Assembly (NCBI GenBank): GCA_033558025.1
Contig: JAUCEF010000007.1
Span: 9,796,001 to 9,860,000 of the forward strand
DNA: 64,000 nt
Reading direction: 5' to 3'
Origin: Phytophthora sp. 'mugwort'
Lineage: Eukaryota; Oomycota; Peronosporomycetes; Peronosporales; Peronosporaceae
Part shown: in pieces, positions 1-10,700 of the stretch
Position numbering within the stretch: position 1 is the stretch's first letter
Layout: each line of letters starts with the position of its first letter
Notes under the pieces: generated by a model
What the model saw: only the letters and a program-made list of their open reading frames with translations
The model's database searches: none
What the model was told of the DNA's origin: nothing
Program-made: the position numbers and the translations under genes

Positions 1-163
1 AGTGGCCGTGTTGATCGGCGCCGACTGCTGTTTGAGTGCCAGGCGCAGCTGCTCCAGACACCACTCGTCATTCTTCTTCTTGTCGTGGATATGGTTCTGT
101 AGCGGGTACGTCACGAGCCTAACGCCGGCATGAGCGACCAGACATCGGCACTGGTACCAGATT
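1..163 (-). CDS. Partial coding segment at left edge, class-III aminotransferase-like
   Basis: On the minus strand an open frame runs off the left end of the window. It reads a protein-like stretch containing TYPLQNHIHDKKKNDEW and then CLEQLRLALKQQSAPI. The pattern YPL, then charged residues, then CL-E-L resembles the segment of 4-aminobutyrate-type class-III aminotransferases that lies before the conserved VEPIQ motif, but that motif would lie outside the window. No start codon can be fixed; upstream the frame fades into non-coding sequence near the LTR relic. It may be an internal exon of a real gene or a truncated copy. The family assignment comes from pattern memory only and is weak. Confidence 0.3.
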
Positions 164-679
164 ACCATATAACCGTCGTCCTAAGCGTCACCGTCACCAG
201 ATACTGTAACGCAATGTGGGAGGCTATCAAAGTGTACATTTCGGATGTACATTTATGCATTCACTTATGTGCTAACAGACGTAGACACTATACTGATAGT
301 CCACATTATAGTATACATGATTTGGAGTGGTTGGTGGAGACAACTATCCACCTTTCGCACAGGACTTCTAAGCCCCCCCCTTCTTTTCCTGATTCCCATA
401 CACAAGCACCTTCGAGCCCCTTTACTTACTCTGTCTCTATATTATTAACGCCTACTACTAACCTTCCTATGTCCTATCCTCTGCAATTCCTATTTTTAAC
501 AGGTTATAAGCTCTACGCGGACTATGGAAGGGCGACGGAGATACCAAGAGGATATCCGTCACTTTGACACTGGTGACTGCCACGAGCTCATCGCGGCTCG
601 CGTTCAACCAAATGCTGTTACGCCGCATCATATCGGCACGATGCCGAGGCACCATTCCCACTGGGCCGTGCTCTGATAG
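164..679. other. No recognisable gene; possible internal start of a minus-strand LTR element
   Basis: The stretch lies downstream, in the minus sense, of the LTR relic at 680-1050. Just inside that LTR end, on the minus strand, is TATCAGAGC. It resembles the initiator-methionine tRNA primer-binding site of many retrotransposons. A short minus-strand frame at 467-661 could be a remnant of internal sequence, but it matches nothing I recognise. Confidence 0.25.
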
Positions 680-1050
680 GCGGGAGCTGTAACGGGGTTA
701 CACGAAGATAACACGAGTGTAAACGTACTACGTGTCACCTTGCAGTAAGTGGTACTTGGTACCACTTGGATTAAGGGGATTTCAGTACGCGGCCACAGGG
801 CCACTCGATATGCATTTGACTAGGTTTAACTATGGTAAATAGTTAGAGTCATACATTTACACCAAAGGCGGCTATGCCGCAGATAAGCAAACAAATAACA
901 GTTCAGTTTTAGAATCAAAGAGAGTATTGCCCTAGGTTTAGGAATAGTGACTCTTTAAGTATCTAATGGTATAACTATAGGGATCTAAGCCTCTGCGGAG
1001 ACCTTAGGGGTTAGGATAACCACAGCTAAAACTCGGGGGGCCGTATGTCT
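680..1050 (-). mobile_element. LTR relic (family A, copy 1, minus orientation)
   Basis: Reverse-complemented, this segment contains a GC-rich palindromic block, TTATCTGCGGCATAGCCGCC, followed by an AT-rich tract and an end in CCCCGTTACA. The same arrangement occurs at 16985-17268 and 62290-62655 on the plus strand. All three copies share the CGGC-rich block, a TATGACTC/TATAAGTCTC-like follow-up and a GTTACA terminus about 175-195 bp later. A terminal GTTACA plus a nearby TATCAGAGC fits an LTR followed by a primer-binding site. The 5' boundary is uncertain, and no partner LTR or intact pol is visible, so it is a solo or truncated LTR. Confidence 0.5.
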
Positions 1051-1283
1051 TCCTCTGACGCACTACGATACGCAGCCCCGCTGCACCTGGTAGCACTTGT
1101 AGTCAATCCCGCACCTGAGTCTTAGGACTATTCCTCGGTGAGGATGGAGCAGACAGCGTTTTGTGTTTTTGTTTATTTTGGATTTTAAAACCTGTCCCAG
1201 AGCCAGCAAGATGCGCTGAAAAAGCTTATGTCTTAGCTCGACCCTGAGGGCATAACACATCTTGCTTCTCAAGGACCGGCGCG
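1051..1283. other. Intergenic, nothing recognised
   Basis: Moderately AT-rich sequence between the LTR relic and the gag fragment. It probably includes 5' leader sequence of the gag element. No open frame or repeat was supported. Confidence 0.3.
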
Positions 1284-1675
1284 GTGAACGCGCGTCTGGA
1301 GGCGTTCTCAAGCTACGAGAATGCTCTGTTGGAGCACCTCCAGCAGAGGATGTCGGCGTCTGCACCGAGGTCGACGACATCGCAGGATGGGTCCTCTCGG
1401 CCTAAACCGCTCATCGTGAGCGTCAAGACTTTCGAAGGAAAGGAGGGGGAGAACCTCATGTTGTGGATCCGTGAGATCGACATGGCAATGGGATCGTCCA
1501 TACTCCGTACTGAGCAACAGCGCGTGGCGCTAGCGATCTCGAAGATCGGTGGCCGAGCGCGAGAATGGGCACTCACGTCCGGCACGTCGGTGGACGCGCT
1601 CTTCCCGAGCTGGGAAGAGCTGAAACTCCAGCTTTCGCAAGTGTTATTCTCCGCCTAATCAGGCCCTGTGATTGC
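1284..1675 (+). pseudogene. Gag fragment of a Ty3/gypsy-like LTR retrotransposon
   Basis: The translation has the usual shape of a gypsy-type gag capsid region. It contains KTFEGKEGENLMLWIREID, then a helix-rich segment with EQQRVALAISKIGGRAREW, then FPSWEELKLQLSQVL. This matches the F-G...N...W+...L--R...A...L.G.A..W...F.SW..L...L pattern of retrotransposon gag. The frame stops after VLFSA at 1658. A PPNQA-like continuation is present one frame over at about 1650-1663, so a frameshift truncates the protein. No protease or reverse transcriptase follows. It is on the strand opposite to the nearby LTR relic, so it belongs to another insertion. Confidence 0.7.
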
Positions 1676-1684
1676 CGACGAAAT

Positions 1685-1906
1685 TTAGATCTTCTTCTTA
1701 GCTCTGACTTTGGAGGAGGGAAGGCTGCCGTAGAAGTGCTCAATCGTCTCGTCGAGATTGTAGCCATCATCTCTGTACTTGGTAACGTTAGCTTGTGCGA
1801 GTACTCCACTGCCGTACGCTGGTAGGTCTTCCTTTTTCTTGCCGAGACCTGTCGTGCATGGGCGTTCCATGTCTGCTTTGGGCTTGGTTGCTGCGGTAAT
1901 GAACAA
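1685..1906 (-). CDS. Small hypothetical protein, 73 aa
   Basis: A minus-strand frame begins MFITAATKPKADMERP and ends in the basic tail SKVRAKKKI. The composition (GKKKEDLPAYGSG, DDGYNLDETIEHFYG) looks like real soluble protein rather than random sequence. I do not recognise the family. It abuts the truncated gag fragment, so it could be the 3' exon of a gene disrupted here or a captured gene fragment. No upstream exon could be placed with confidence. Confidence 0.3.
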   Translation of the reverse strand: MFITAATKPKADMERPCTTGLGKKKEDLPAYGSGVLAQANVTKYRDDGYNLDETIEHFYGSLPSSKVRAKKKI

Positions 1907-2232
1907 GTCCTTTTTTTACCAACGCTAAAGTCTAAAAATAGCAGCGAGTAACGCATCCATCTGGTATAAAATGCACGCCTCTTATTGGTTGCTCCAAGAT
2001 GACCTTTAGAACTAAACGACGCTTAGGACTACGATTTTACGGTAATTCTTTCCTATACTATAAGTAAACCGTCCAGTTGTAATGCAACGTTAGAATGTCG
2101 TGTGTGGATTCGCCTAGAAAGTGATACATCTGTATTTTGGTCTGATCATTTTCAGCAAATCATCGCTGCGCTACAGCTCGAGGCGAGGCGGCGCTTGGAA
2201 TTCTCCCCGCGCCTGGGGCCGGTGATGCTCGG
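1907..2232. other. Intergenic, likely promoter region of the RING-kelch gene
   Basis: AT-rich spacer of about 325 bp without a supported frame. It separates the small minus-strand ORF from the plus-strand RING-kelch gene, so it would hold that gene's promoter. No motif stood out enough to call. Confidence 0.3.
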
Positions 2233-4529
2233 TTGGCCGTCCACGGGCTCGGCATGAGGCGCTTAACGAGCACAAGCATGGCTTCTTCCTCTACAGGGGA
2301 CGGCATTGCACCGTCCAATGCTAATTTCGAAGGGGAGAGCGCGGAAAGAGAACAAGACACGTGCCGTCCTGCCGATGACAAGGAAGAAAAAAATGCGGAG
2401 GTCAATGTGGACGATGACTTCTTCGCATCGGGTCATTTCCCAATGGACGAAAACTCATGGGACGGACTGGAGGCTGCGTACAACTTCCATCTGCAGCTCG
2501 GGCCTGGCATGCAGGTTATCTCGTGCCCAATATGTCTCCGCGCGACGCAATTCCCTGTGCGTCAAGATTGCGGTCATGTGCTGTGTTGGTCTTGCATGCA
2601 GCAGTCGCTATCGTCGCTGAGTGACTGCCCGCTGTGCCAAACGCAGCAGATCTTCAAGGCTGGAAAGAGTGGTGCTGCTGCTCCGGAAACGGAGATGCGC
2701 TCGATCGGGTTCTCGTACGCTACAGAGGGACAAGAACTCCACCTACCGGTAGACCCTGACGACTTTAATGATATATCCGCTCATCGAATTAGCCTTGCTG
2801 ATAACTGTGGAATATTGCTGTGGTTTTGACAGATCTCATCGGCAGACATGCTGTCGGGGCCGGATCAAGGTAACAATGCAATTAGCACGCTTGTGCCTAC
2901 AGGCTACGATGCAGTTACGGTCCACCACGACCTACTGCCGAATCCCAGCGATGTATCTCTTCAGTTGGATAGTCTTAGCGACTTGGACGATGTCATTGAC
3001 CTGGACAACCTGGTTTCGTCAGACAGCGAGCGTCCTTCACCTCCAGTCGCAGCGAAAACCTCTCTTAGTGGAAAATTTGTCCCAGGTTCACTGAGGCATT
3101 CACGAGTATCGCTACGAAAGATTCGCAGTAGCTCGTTTGGGCAGCCCTCGTCGACCAGAGAGTCAGTAGTCAAAACGGCGCCCAGAGTTACTCGACCGCC
3201 TTCTACCCAGGTAGGTAAAAGGAGAGGCAGACCGCGAAAGATTAAACGCGAGGAGCTTGCGATTGCTCACATGGAATGGGAAACGGTGAGATCAGAGGGC
3301 ATGCCGCCGGATAGGCGATACGACTGCGGATTGGCAATCTATGGGAGATTTCTGATTGTCGTAGGTGGCATCGTCGGCAAACTCCGGCTAAACGACCTGC
3401 ACGTTTTAGATCTCGTAGCACAGCCGTCGCCTCGCTGGATTAAACCGCCAATCAACGGTCCACCACCACCATCAGGTAACCTTCTTCAAATTTTCGTTAT
3501 TGGAGACGACTTATACGCGATCGGGGGCACTATCGATGGCAAATTCCTCACGGAGCTTCACCGAATCAACCTCAGTACGTCTTATTCTGCTGGTTACCAC
3601 TGATGCAATCTTGCAACTAACCACATCTACGCTTGTAATACGCTTTTCCGCTTCGAGAAGAGTCTGGAGAGTCGGGAGAGTGGAGGTGGGAAAGGTTGGA
3701 AATTGCCGGAACGCCGCCGTCAATGCGATACTGGTACTCGCTGGCAGTGGTGAGGGGAATGGCAATTTTGTACGGAGGTTATGGCCATCCCCAGCGGCTC
3801 AGCGATACGTTTGCACTTCGATTTGGTAGGAATTTGCATGAGGTTAGTATTTAGTATTTCCCGCCTAATTCATGGTGGTGCTTGCAACAGATACTGAGAT
3901 TCCGACGTGGGTGGAGCTTCAACCTCATGGTGATATCTCTGGACCGTCATCGACGCACTCTGTGTGCGTCATTAAAGACTGTATGTACATATTTGGTGGA
4001 TACAACGGCAAACACCGTCGCGGTGAGCTTTTTGCTTTTGAAATCGGTACGTTTGTGCGTGGATTTGTTGTGTTCGTGGCAAAATTTGAAGCTAACTCGT
4101 AACTGTTTGCGCAGAGGGCGTGTCAAATGAACGCGTTGATTGCATGTGGCGAAAGATAGAGACCCAAGGACACGGACCTGCATCCCGGTACACGCACTCG
4201 GGCGCCAGCATCGGTTCCCAGCTCATCGTGTATGGAGGCAATACTGGGTGCTTAAAGGGCGACGCGTACGTGCTGGACCTCGGAACCGGTATGTTGTTTG
4301 TGAATATAAATTCGAGCTTCTCGCATACTAAAGATGCTTGTGTTTGCCTTATGACGTAGGTGAAGATGTCCCGACTTGGAAGCTGGTTAAGTGCTCCCCT
4401 GCATTGATTCCTCGCGCCTGGCACAGAGCGGTCGTTTATAACGACGCGATGTATGTGTTCGGAGGACATACAGCCGAGGGCAACGACAACAAAGTGACGC
4501 GTTTGCGTTTTCAAGCTTTAGCGCCGTAA
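2233..4529 (+). CDS. RING finger / AT-hook / kelch-repeat protein (6 exons, about 641 aa)
   Basis: Exons inferred at 2233-2748, 2833-3574, 3658-3825, 3891-4046, 4115-4288 and 4360-4529; each junction is GT-AG and keeps frame. Residues about 97-134 form a C3HC4 RING (CPIC, then CGHVLCWSC, then CPLC), typical of E3 ubiquitin ligases. An acidic linker leads to an AT-hook and likely nuclear signal (KRRGRPRKIKRE) near residue 300. From about 335 to the end come kelch repeats with paired glycines (LIVVGGIVG, LYAIGGTIDG, ILYGGYGH, YIFGGYNG, IVYGGNTG, YVFGGH), predicted to fold as a beta-propeller. A nuclear ubiquitin ligase using the propeller to bind substrate is an inference. The 84-bp first intron is the least certain; ATGs at 2254 or 2278 are alternative starts. 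Confidence 0.8.
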
Positions 4530-4664
4530 ACTGGTTGCTACAGTATTAAACACATACAATAATAAAGCTCGATTGTTCTCGTTCTTCACTACTGTACCGG
4601 TAATCACAAGCCAAGTCTGACATGACTATCCCTCCCTTGTCCCTTCAGCCAATCAGAGAGCAGG

Positions 4665-6521
4665 ATGCGGTTTAGGCACGTCACCGCCCACTCCATCATT
4701 TCTGGTTCGATGCAGTGTCGATCAAAGCGTACAGGAGCTCAAGCTTGGCGGCTCTTGATCTCACTGGCGTTGCTGTGCAGTACAGTCGCTGCTACATCCC
4801 AGAGCTCCAGTACTAGCAGCATTGGAAGCGTTAATATCGAGTTCTCGTCTGTCGGCGATGGGTCCGGAAGCCAGTGGCAGCGAGAAGCGGCATCAGAGGA
4901 GATTCGCTTCCCTGCTGACTCAACCACGAGAAGTAGCGACGTTTCGCTGGCCTCTGATATGGAGTCAAGCGAAGGCAGCACCGATGTGCTGGAGATCGTG
5001 GCCTATCCTGTCGAAACGGTACCTCTACTGGTGCTGAAAGAGAAGGAGACGACGTCGGTCATACCGTCCAGTGAATCTACAGCGAAGGAAGCTTCAAGCA
5101 ATAGTGCAGCTTCTCAAGATGTGTCATGGTCGGATGTAGAAGAAGTCCCGCGGTCGACTGAGCCAGCGGAGGAGCTCCATGGCGTACCGTCGAATCCCAG
5201 TCTCGTGAATGCTGTGGCCTTTGATGGCCGAGCTGCTGTGACGTGGAAGGCCCCGGACGACGATGGATTAGACCCTATTGTGGCGTACGAAGTGGGTTGG
5301 TTCGATGAGGAGGACAATGTGTTGGTGGGCACTCAGAGCGTTACTTCATCTGCCGTGAATTTTGTGGGTCAGGCTGGAACGAATGTAAGTGCATTAACAG
5401 CTGCGGCCGAGTCGGTACCAACGTCTACCGTCGTAGAGCCGTTGCTCAATGGCCGCTCCTACACATTCAAGGTTCGCGCACAAAACGTGAATGGATTCTC
5501 GGTGTGGTCGGCCAAGTCACTGGCAGTGAGCCCGCTTCATCCTCCTGATCTTTGCGAACGGCTCTCGTGTTCAGGTCATGGTACCTGCTTCCCGAACTAC
5601 CATAACGAGAGACCAATGGGTTTGGGAAAGATCAGACACAAACGCGTATTGACTGCGCCCAACAGGAAAGACAGCAGCACTGCGATTGACGAGTACTCGT
5701 TAGACGCTGTGTGTATTTGCCGGCCAGGCTACCGCCCTCCAGACTGCAGCGCCAAGAGCAGTGCGGAGGCGGCTCAATATGTCTGGCAAGTCACGCAATG
5801 GAGCGAGTGTGATAGTGGCTGTGGTGGTGGAAGGCGGTCACGTGAGGCAGCGTGCCATGACATTGGTACCAACCAAAAGGCACTTTCGGAAGACTTTTGC
5901 ACTGACCCAAAACCGTCGATCACAGACATTTGCAACGGAATTGAATGCGGCTCGAAACGAGTTGTCGTAAGATACGAGGTTGAAATGAGCTACGATGAAG
6001 TACTTTTCTCCTCCTCGGCCCGAGAAGCTTTTGAACTTGCCTTCACTACAGAGGTAGCATCCGCGCTACAAATTCCACACTGGCGACTAGAAATCACGGC
6101 ACTTGAACGTGGCAGCATTGTGGTGTTTTTCCAGATCCTGCCAGCATCGCGGGTTGGGGAGCAGTCACTCAACGACATTGTTGAAAACCTGCAAGATCAG
6201 CTAGGGAATGAGACGAGCACCTTACGGTCTGTCGGGACGTTTGCACGACGTATTGAACCCAACGGTGCGAAGTTGAGTTTCTCCATTGCCGATCAAACCG
6301 TAGCAGGCGGTGCCGAAGACATCTCTATCGCTGGGCTGATCGGAACCATGTTCGTGCTGGCTTTTTTCGTCTCGATGTTTGGCTGGTTCTTACGTCGCCG
6401 TCACTACCGCCTCTTGAAGGATCTTAGTGATCGAAAAGAAAACGTGATGGATACACACGACGCGGACATCGAAGCGACTAGTAATGACATGAAGCGTATG
6501 GATATCAGGAGTACAACATAA
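4665..6521 (+). CDS. Single-pass surface protein with FN3, EGF-like and thrombospondin type 1 domains (618 aa)
   Basis: Intronless. A hydrophobic leader (LLISLALLCSTVAATS) follows a basic N-terminus; translation may start at Met16 instead of Met1. A serine/threonine-rich region runs to about 170. A fibronectin type III domain follows at about 171-292 (AVTWKAPDDDG ... YTFKVRAQNVNG), then an EGF-like module at 296-364 (CERLSCSGHGTC ... CICRPGYRPPDC). Next is a thrombospondin type 1 repeat at 372-434 (WSECDSGCGGGRRSR ... ICNGIEC). About 110 residues of uncharacterised extracellular sequence lead to one transmembrane helix at 551-575 (GLIGTMFVLAFFVSMFGWFL). A short basic/acidic cytoplasmic tail ends the protein. 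Type I topology in the plasma membrane and a role in adhesion or recognition are inferred from the domains. Confidence 0.85.
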   Translation: MRFRHVTAHSIISGSMQCRSKRTGAQAWRLLISLALLCSTVAATSQSSSTSSIGSVNIEFSSVGDGSGSQWQREAASEEIRFPADSTTRSSDVSLASDMESSEGSTDVLEIVAYPVETVPLLVLKEKETTSVIPSSESTAKEASSNSAASQDVSWSDVEEVPRSTEPAEELHGVPSNPSLVNAVAFDGRAAVTWKAPDDDGLDPIVAYEVGWFDEEDNVLVGTQSVTSSAVNFVGQAGTNVSALTAAAESVPTSTVVEPLLNGRSYTFKVRAQNVNGFSVWSAKSLAVSPLHPPDLCERLSCSGHGTCFPNYHNERPMGLGKIRHKRVLTAPNRKDSSTAIDEYSLDAVCICRPGYRPPDCSAKSSAEAAQYVWQVTQWSECDSGCGGGRRSREAACHDIGTNQKALSEDFCTDPKPSITDICNGIECGSKRVVVRYEVEMSYDEVLFSSSAREAFELAFTTEVASALQIPHWRLEITALERGSIVVFFQILPASRVGEQSLNDIVENLQDQLGNETSTLRSVGTFARRIEPNGAKLSFSIADQTVAGGAEDISIAGLIGTMFVLAFFVSMFGWFLRRRHYRLLKDLSDRKENVMDTHDADIEATSNDMKRMDIRSTT

Positions 6522-6704
6522 CTAGTATGTAAATACCACTTGAATATATCGTCATTTGCTTTGGTGCTATATAATGATCGAAGAGGTAACTGTGTATTTG
6601 ACGAATCTCCAGAAATGCACGCCTCACACAGGCGTAAGCTGCACGGAGAACTCGTTGCTCTCGTAGAGTTCGGGATATGCTTCACGAGCCTTGGCGCTCT
6701 TGTG

Positions 6705-7589
6705 TTACTTTCTCGAGCGCTCAACCAGCCCGACGTCCTCGACAAAGTCAAACTTGCCAGAAAGGAGCCGGTTTCGATACTTTTCAAGATACTCCAGTAG
6801 CGAGGGTGCGAGTGACCGATCACCCCTCCCATCTTCAGTAAACTCAAAAACAGCGTTCCTGGAGCCGGTATCCGCAACAAGAGCCCCACCGTCCACGTTT
6901 GCCGCGAATGGAATCAACGAAGAATCCCAGCCCTTCACAGACGCGAGTGCCTCAGCCTTGTTGATGATGTCCTACAAGTGTAACGTCATAGGAAATAAAA
7001 AAATCCGTGAAACCTCAACGACGTAATACAGTTACAGCTGCTCTGTCTGTACATTTGCCGAGAGCGACTGAACATCCATAACCAGAACACGCAGCGTCAG
7101 CACCATCCTAGATACAACCAGCAACAATATTCGCCGTCCTACCTTGTAGTCGTCAAACCAGATACCGCCACTCTGCGTCGATAGCAAACTGCGCAACTCC
7201 TACACACCACGTAGATATTCGCTAGGCTTGAGCAATCAGGAGATCAACATCCTCAGTTCTAGAGACGACCAAACCTCGGGGATCTCCATGCCCAGCGTCT
7301 TCTCCAAAGCCTCAATATCTATCCCAATAAATGCAAGCCGGAGTCATTAAAGTGTACCACACATCATACATATCCGACGATCCTTACCAGCGTTCTTCTC
7401 CACCACAGGCTCGAGATCCGCTTTGCGCTGGAACCAGCTCACAATGTCTGTGCACCGACACCAATATGAGACTTAACACAACTCGCTTCGCTTCAACTAT
7501 ACCGCACCTCGGATGCACTGGTCTCTCTCGTCCACGTCCATCGCTCCCTTCCGCGGGTTGCCTCCCGCCACGACCTGCACGCCCGACAT
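6705..7589 (-). CDS. Smi1/Knr4 (SUKH) family protein, 5 exons, 169 aa
   Basis: Exons, in minus order: 7589-7508, 7447-7388, 7318-7275, 7199-7143, 6971-6705; all GT-AG and frame-consistent. The protein starts MSGVQVVAGGNPRK. It contains IEALEKTLGMEIPE and LRSLLSTQSGGIWFDDYK, followed by WDSSLIPFAANVDGG and APSLLEYLEKYRNRLLSGKF. This is the order of hallmarks of the Smi1/Knr4 (SUKH) fold: LE-x-LG-x-x-LP, then P-F-A-x-D-G-G, then S-x-x-x-Y-L-E. In fungi Knr4/Smi1 coordinates cell-wall synthesis and signalling; the role here is unknown. It converges with the FN3-EGF-TSR gene (183 bp between stops) and is divergent from the ZFC3H1-like gene across about 116 bp. Confidence 0.75.
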
Positions 7590-7705
7590 GATCGCGATCA
7601 ATGCTCTTGTGCGATCTTATCGCTGCGAAAGGCTGCAATTGCTGTATCTTCTCTGTCCAATATAATAATTTATGTTGGTTACACCATGGATTCCGCACTC
7701 GTACA
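7590..7705. promoter_or_regulatory. Short divergent promoter between Smi1-like and ZFC3H1-like genes
   Basis: Only about 116 bp separate the two inferred start codons, so both genes must share this region for initiation. It contains the AT-rich stretch AATATAATAATTTATG. No experimentally known box can be named from the sequence. Confidence 0.4.
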
Positions 7706-10700
7706 ATGCGCCTGGAAGTTGAGCGGGAGGTGGGCACCGCGGAGTCAGCCGCAGAGGGCTCTGTGGCTCCTGAAGCGCGACAGAAGGCCGCAGAACATCT
7801 TCGCGAAATAGAAGTGGAGATGCAGAGATGGATTGCCAAGCGCGAGGAGGCTTTGGCGCGCAAAGAAAAGCTGCTGAAGCTGCTGCAGCTTTACGGTCCC
7901 AAGGAGTCGAATAAGGAGCAAATTGAGCCGATTAACGATTCAAAATTAGCCGACATGGGAGAAGATAAAGCCGGGAAGGTAGCAACTTCAGCGCTGGCTC
8001 GGAAGAAAGAACTGAAGGAGCTACATGCGCGAGCAGAGGCGGCTCGAGAGGTCCGATCTTTAAGCAAGCTTTTAGGCCGTTGCAGTGGCTAAACAAGGTG
8101 GATTTACTCTGTTTTTGTGGCTGCAGAAGCAGCAAGCGGCAGCGACTGTGCTGGCTAGGAGCCTAAAGCAGCTGCAGGCCAAGCGCAAGCGAGAGGAGAA
8201 CGAAGCGGGCAAGCAGCCAAGGAAGAAACCCGACGTGGGCTGCAAAGGTGCAGTGGGGACTGCAGTTGCTGAACCTGTAATGCATCCCTGTGAGGAATTT
8301 GAGTGGATGTATTCGTATATGTTGGGCTCTCTTTATTGTGGTCGAGGGCTGATGCCGTATGATTATTTCATGCAGTTGCTGCTGCGCCGAAGCTGGATGT
8401 GGACACGCCGGAGCTTGCTAAGGCTGCGTGCTTCCGCATTGCAGCGCGCCATCTCGCGCAGACGGGAACGGTAATTCGTCATAGACGCTTTATGTTTGTT
8501 CGACGTTGACTAACCAAATGATATGGAATATGTGGTCGAGAAGATAATATCGAGAGCGAAGCTGGAGCAAGTGTTTAAGACCTATACCGGCAATGTGCTA
8601 GGAGAAGTTGTGGACTGGTCTTTGGTGGAGCACACGTTGGCGAGCTTAACTGTTGATGGTTCAGTGCGTACAACTCATCCGTCGAATTCGACAGGAGGAA
8701 GATCTGTGTGCTGGCAACCGGGGCGCCAATTTTTGAAGACTCCATCATTTCTCTCTTCGGATGCGGGTACGCGCTATTCTTGTTTCTGGTGGTGTTTTCT
8801 TCAGCTTAACAGTCATAGTAATGTGCTATAGGTCGAATTCAGTCGTTGATTGCACTTGAGAAGGACGTGATTGTCTCAGTTTGCGACTCATTGCGGGTGC
8901 CGGATAGCCCAGACGGCAAGGTCACAACATTTGTCAGGAGGCGAAGACAAAAATATTTTCTGGCAAACCTGCTTGCTGATAGTGACGTAACACCTACACT
9001 ATCGACTCTTCTTTGTGCCTTTATCGGGGTCAAGACGGCGAAGGTAGCGACCAGCAACAATCTGAGGATTTCTTATCGATCACACGGACAAATGGCCGGA
9101 GTTCTGGATAAATTGGAGATATGGCTTCGTGAGCAAGCCGAGATGAGCGAACCTTACAGCAGTTTGGCGCCAAGATTTGATGGCCAAGATGGTGCTCGTG
9201 TGGTTCGTGAGCATTTCTTCTCGTCGAAATATGCCAAGCCGTTTTCTATCGCAAACGATTCAGTTATAAGGCAACTGAAGGGAGGTGCGCTGAGGACTCC
9301 TGGCTTGAAAAAGTTTGACCCCATGAAGTACGAAAAAGCTGATGTTCCTGCTTAATTTGTTTTATCGGCATTAACGTCATGACCGTGTTCTTGAATTTTA
9401 GAGTACTGTGTCATTATGAGCTAAATGGTGTTTGCAACGACAAGAACTGCTCCAACTATCACCAGAAAGATTACGAACCAGTCGCTGAGGAGAGGATTAA
9501 TGGCAGTGACTGCACTGGTGAAGATGACGATAGTGCTCGTGTTGGAGTGGTAACTGTCGACGATATGGATAAGTTGCTGGCGTCGTTTGCTGAGTTTCGT
9601 GCAAGAATTACGACGAAGTGGCCCGTTATAACCACTTCGCAGTTTTCTTCAGTAGTAAGTACTAACGCTTTAGATGATAATTTGTTATATTGGCTGGAAC
9701 TTACTGCGACTCCAATTTTCTTACTGAATGCAGACAGGGAAAGAAAGCAACGACGGAGAGTCCATCGCAACAAATGCGCCTTCATATGAAAGAAATGATG
9801 CAGCTGTATCCGTTGCACTAGATACGGAGGGCAAAGAGAGAGAATCCGTAGAAGACGGTGGCGACTTCATTGTTCTTGATAGACGAAAAGAGATTCCTGA
9901 AACAGGCGACGCTCGGTATTTCGATGGTAGTGACTCTTGGAAAGTCTATGGCGAGATGCTTCAAACAAAAGTGAAGAGAAACCCATGCGACACTGATGCA
10001 TGGCTCCTGCTCGCTATTTACCAGCTTGACTTAGAGGTTGGTCTGAGGTACGTATTGGTGCTGTAAACTATTGTGATGCGACTGTATTTGTTGGACTGAC
10101 ATCACGTCCGTTTGCCTGTAGTGATGAAGCTGCGAGTTTATCTGATGATGACCGCCTGGAGCAACAACTCCTTTTCCTATGCAAGGAGATTAATTTGAAG
10201 CAACGCAGTGGTACGCTGGCTGTGGTGGAAGCAAACTTGAAACGATGTCTGCATACACTCTCACGTGCTTTAGAAGTCGAAGCAAATGCTTATTGTGAAG
10301 CACTTTGGCTGCTATATCTCCATTTATGTAGACAAGTGACCAATCGACAGACAGAAATTGACATGGCAGAGCAAGCTGTTCAATTTCTACCGAATTCTCA
10401 TGCGCTGTGGCTTCATTATATTTCGATATACGAGTTTGAATCGGTGGGCATGGCGGAGGGAATCTATTGGCGGCTTCTTGAGCATATTGCTCGAACAAAC
10501 TTGGATCAAGAGGAATCAAAGCATTCCAAACCAACCACAACGAAGGAGCTGTCCATTTTATTGGCGTCAATCTGTTTCCATCTTTGTATTAAACTGTGGA
10601 GAGCTGGGGCAACCACTCGAGTGCTCGAGATTTTGTCAGCGGTGCTGCAGCTTGATGACGTATCTTCAGAACTTGCGTCGTGTAGTATGGTTTGTGGTCG

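Noticed and set aside
4092..4514. A 140-residue minus-strand frame opposite kelch exons
   Set aside because: It crosses two well-defined introns of the plus-strand gene and has no recognisable features.
8694..8766. An attractive alternative frame in exon 4 of the ZFC3H1-like gene (KICVLATGAPIFEDSII)
   Set aside because: No donor/acceptor pair joins it to neighbouring exons without meeting a stop, whereas the chosen frame fits all phases. It remains a point to test with transcripts.
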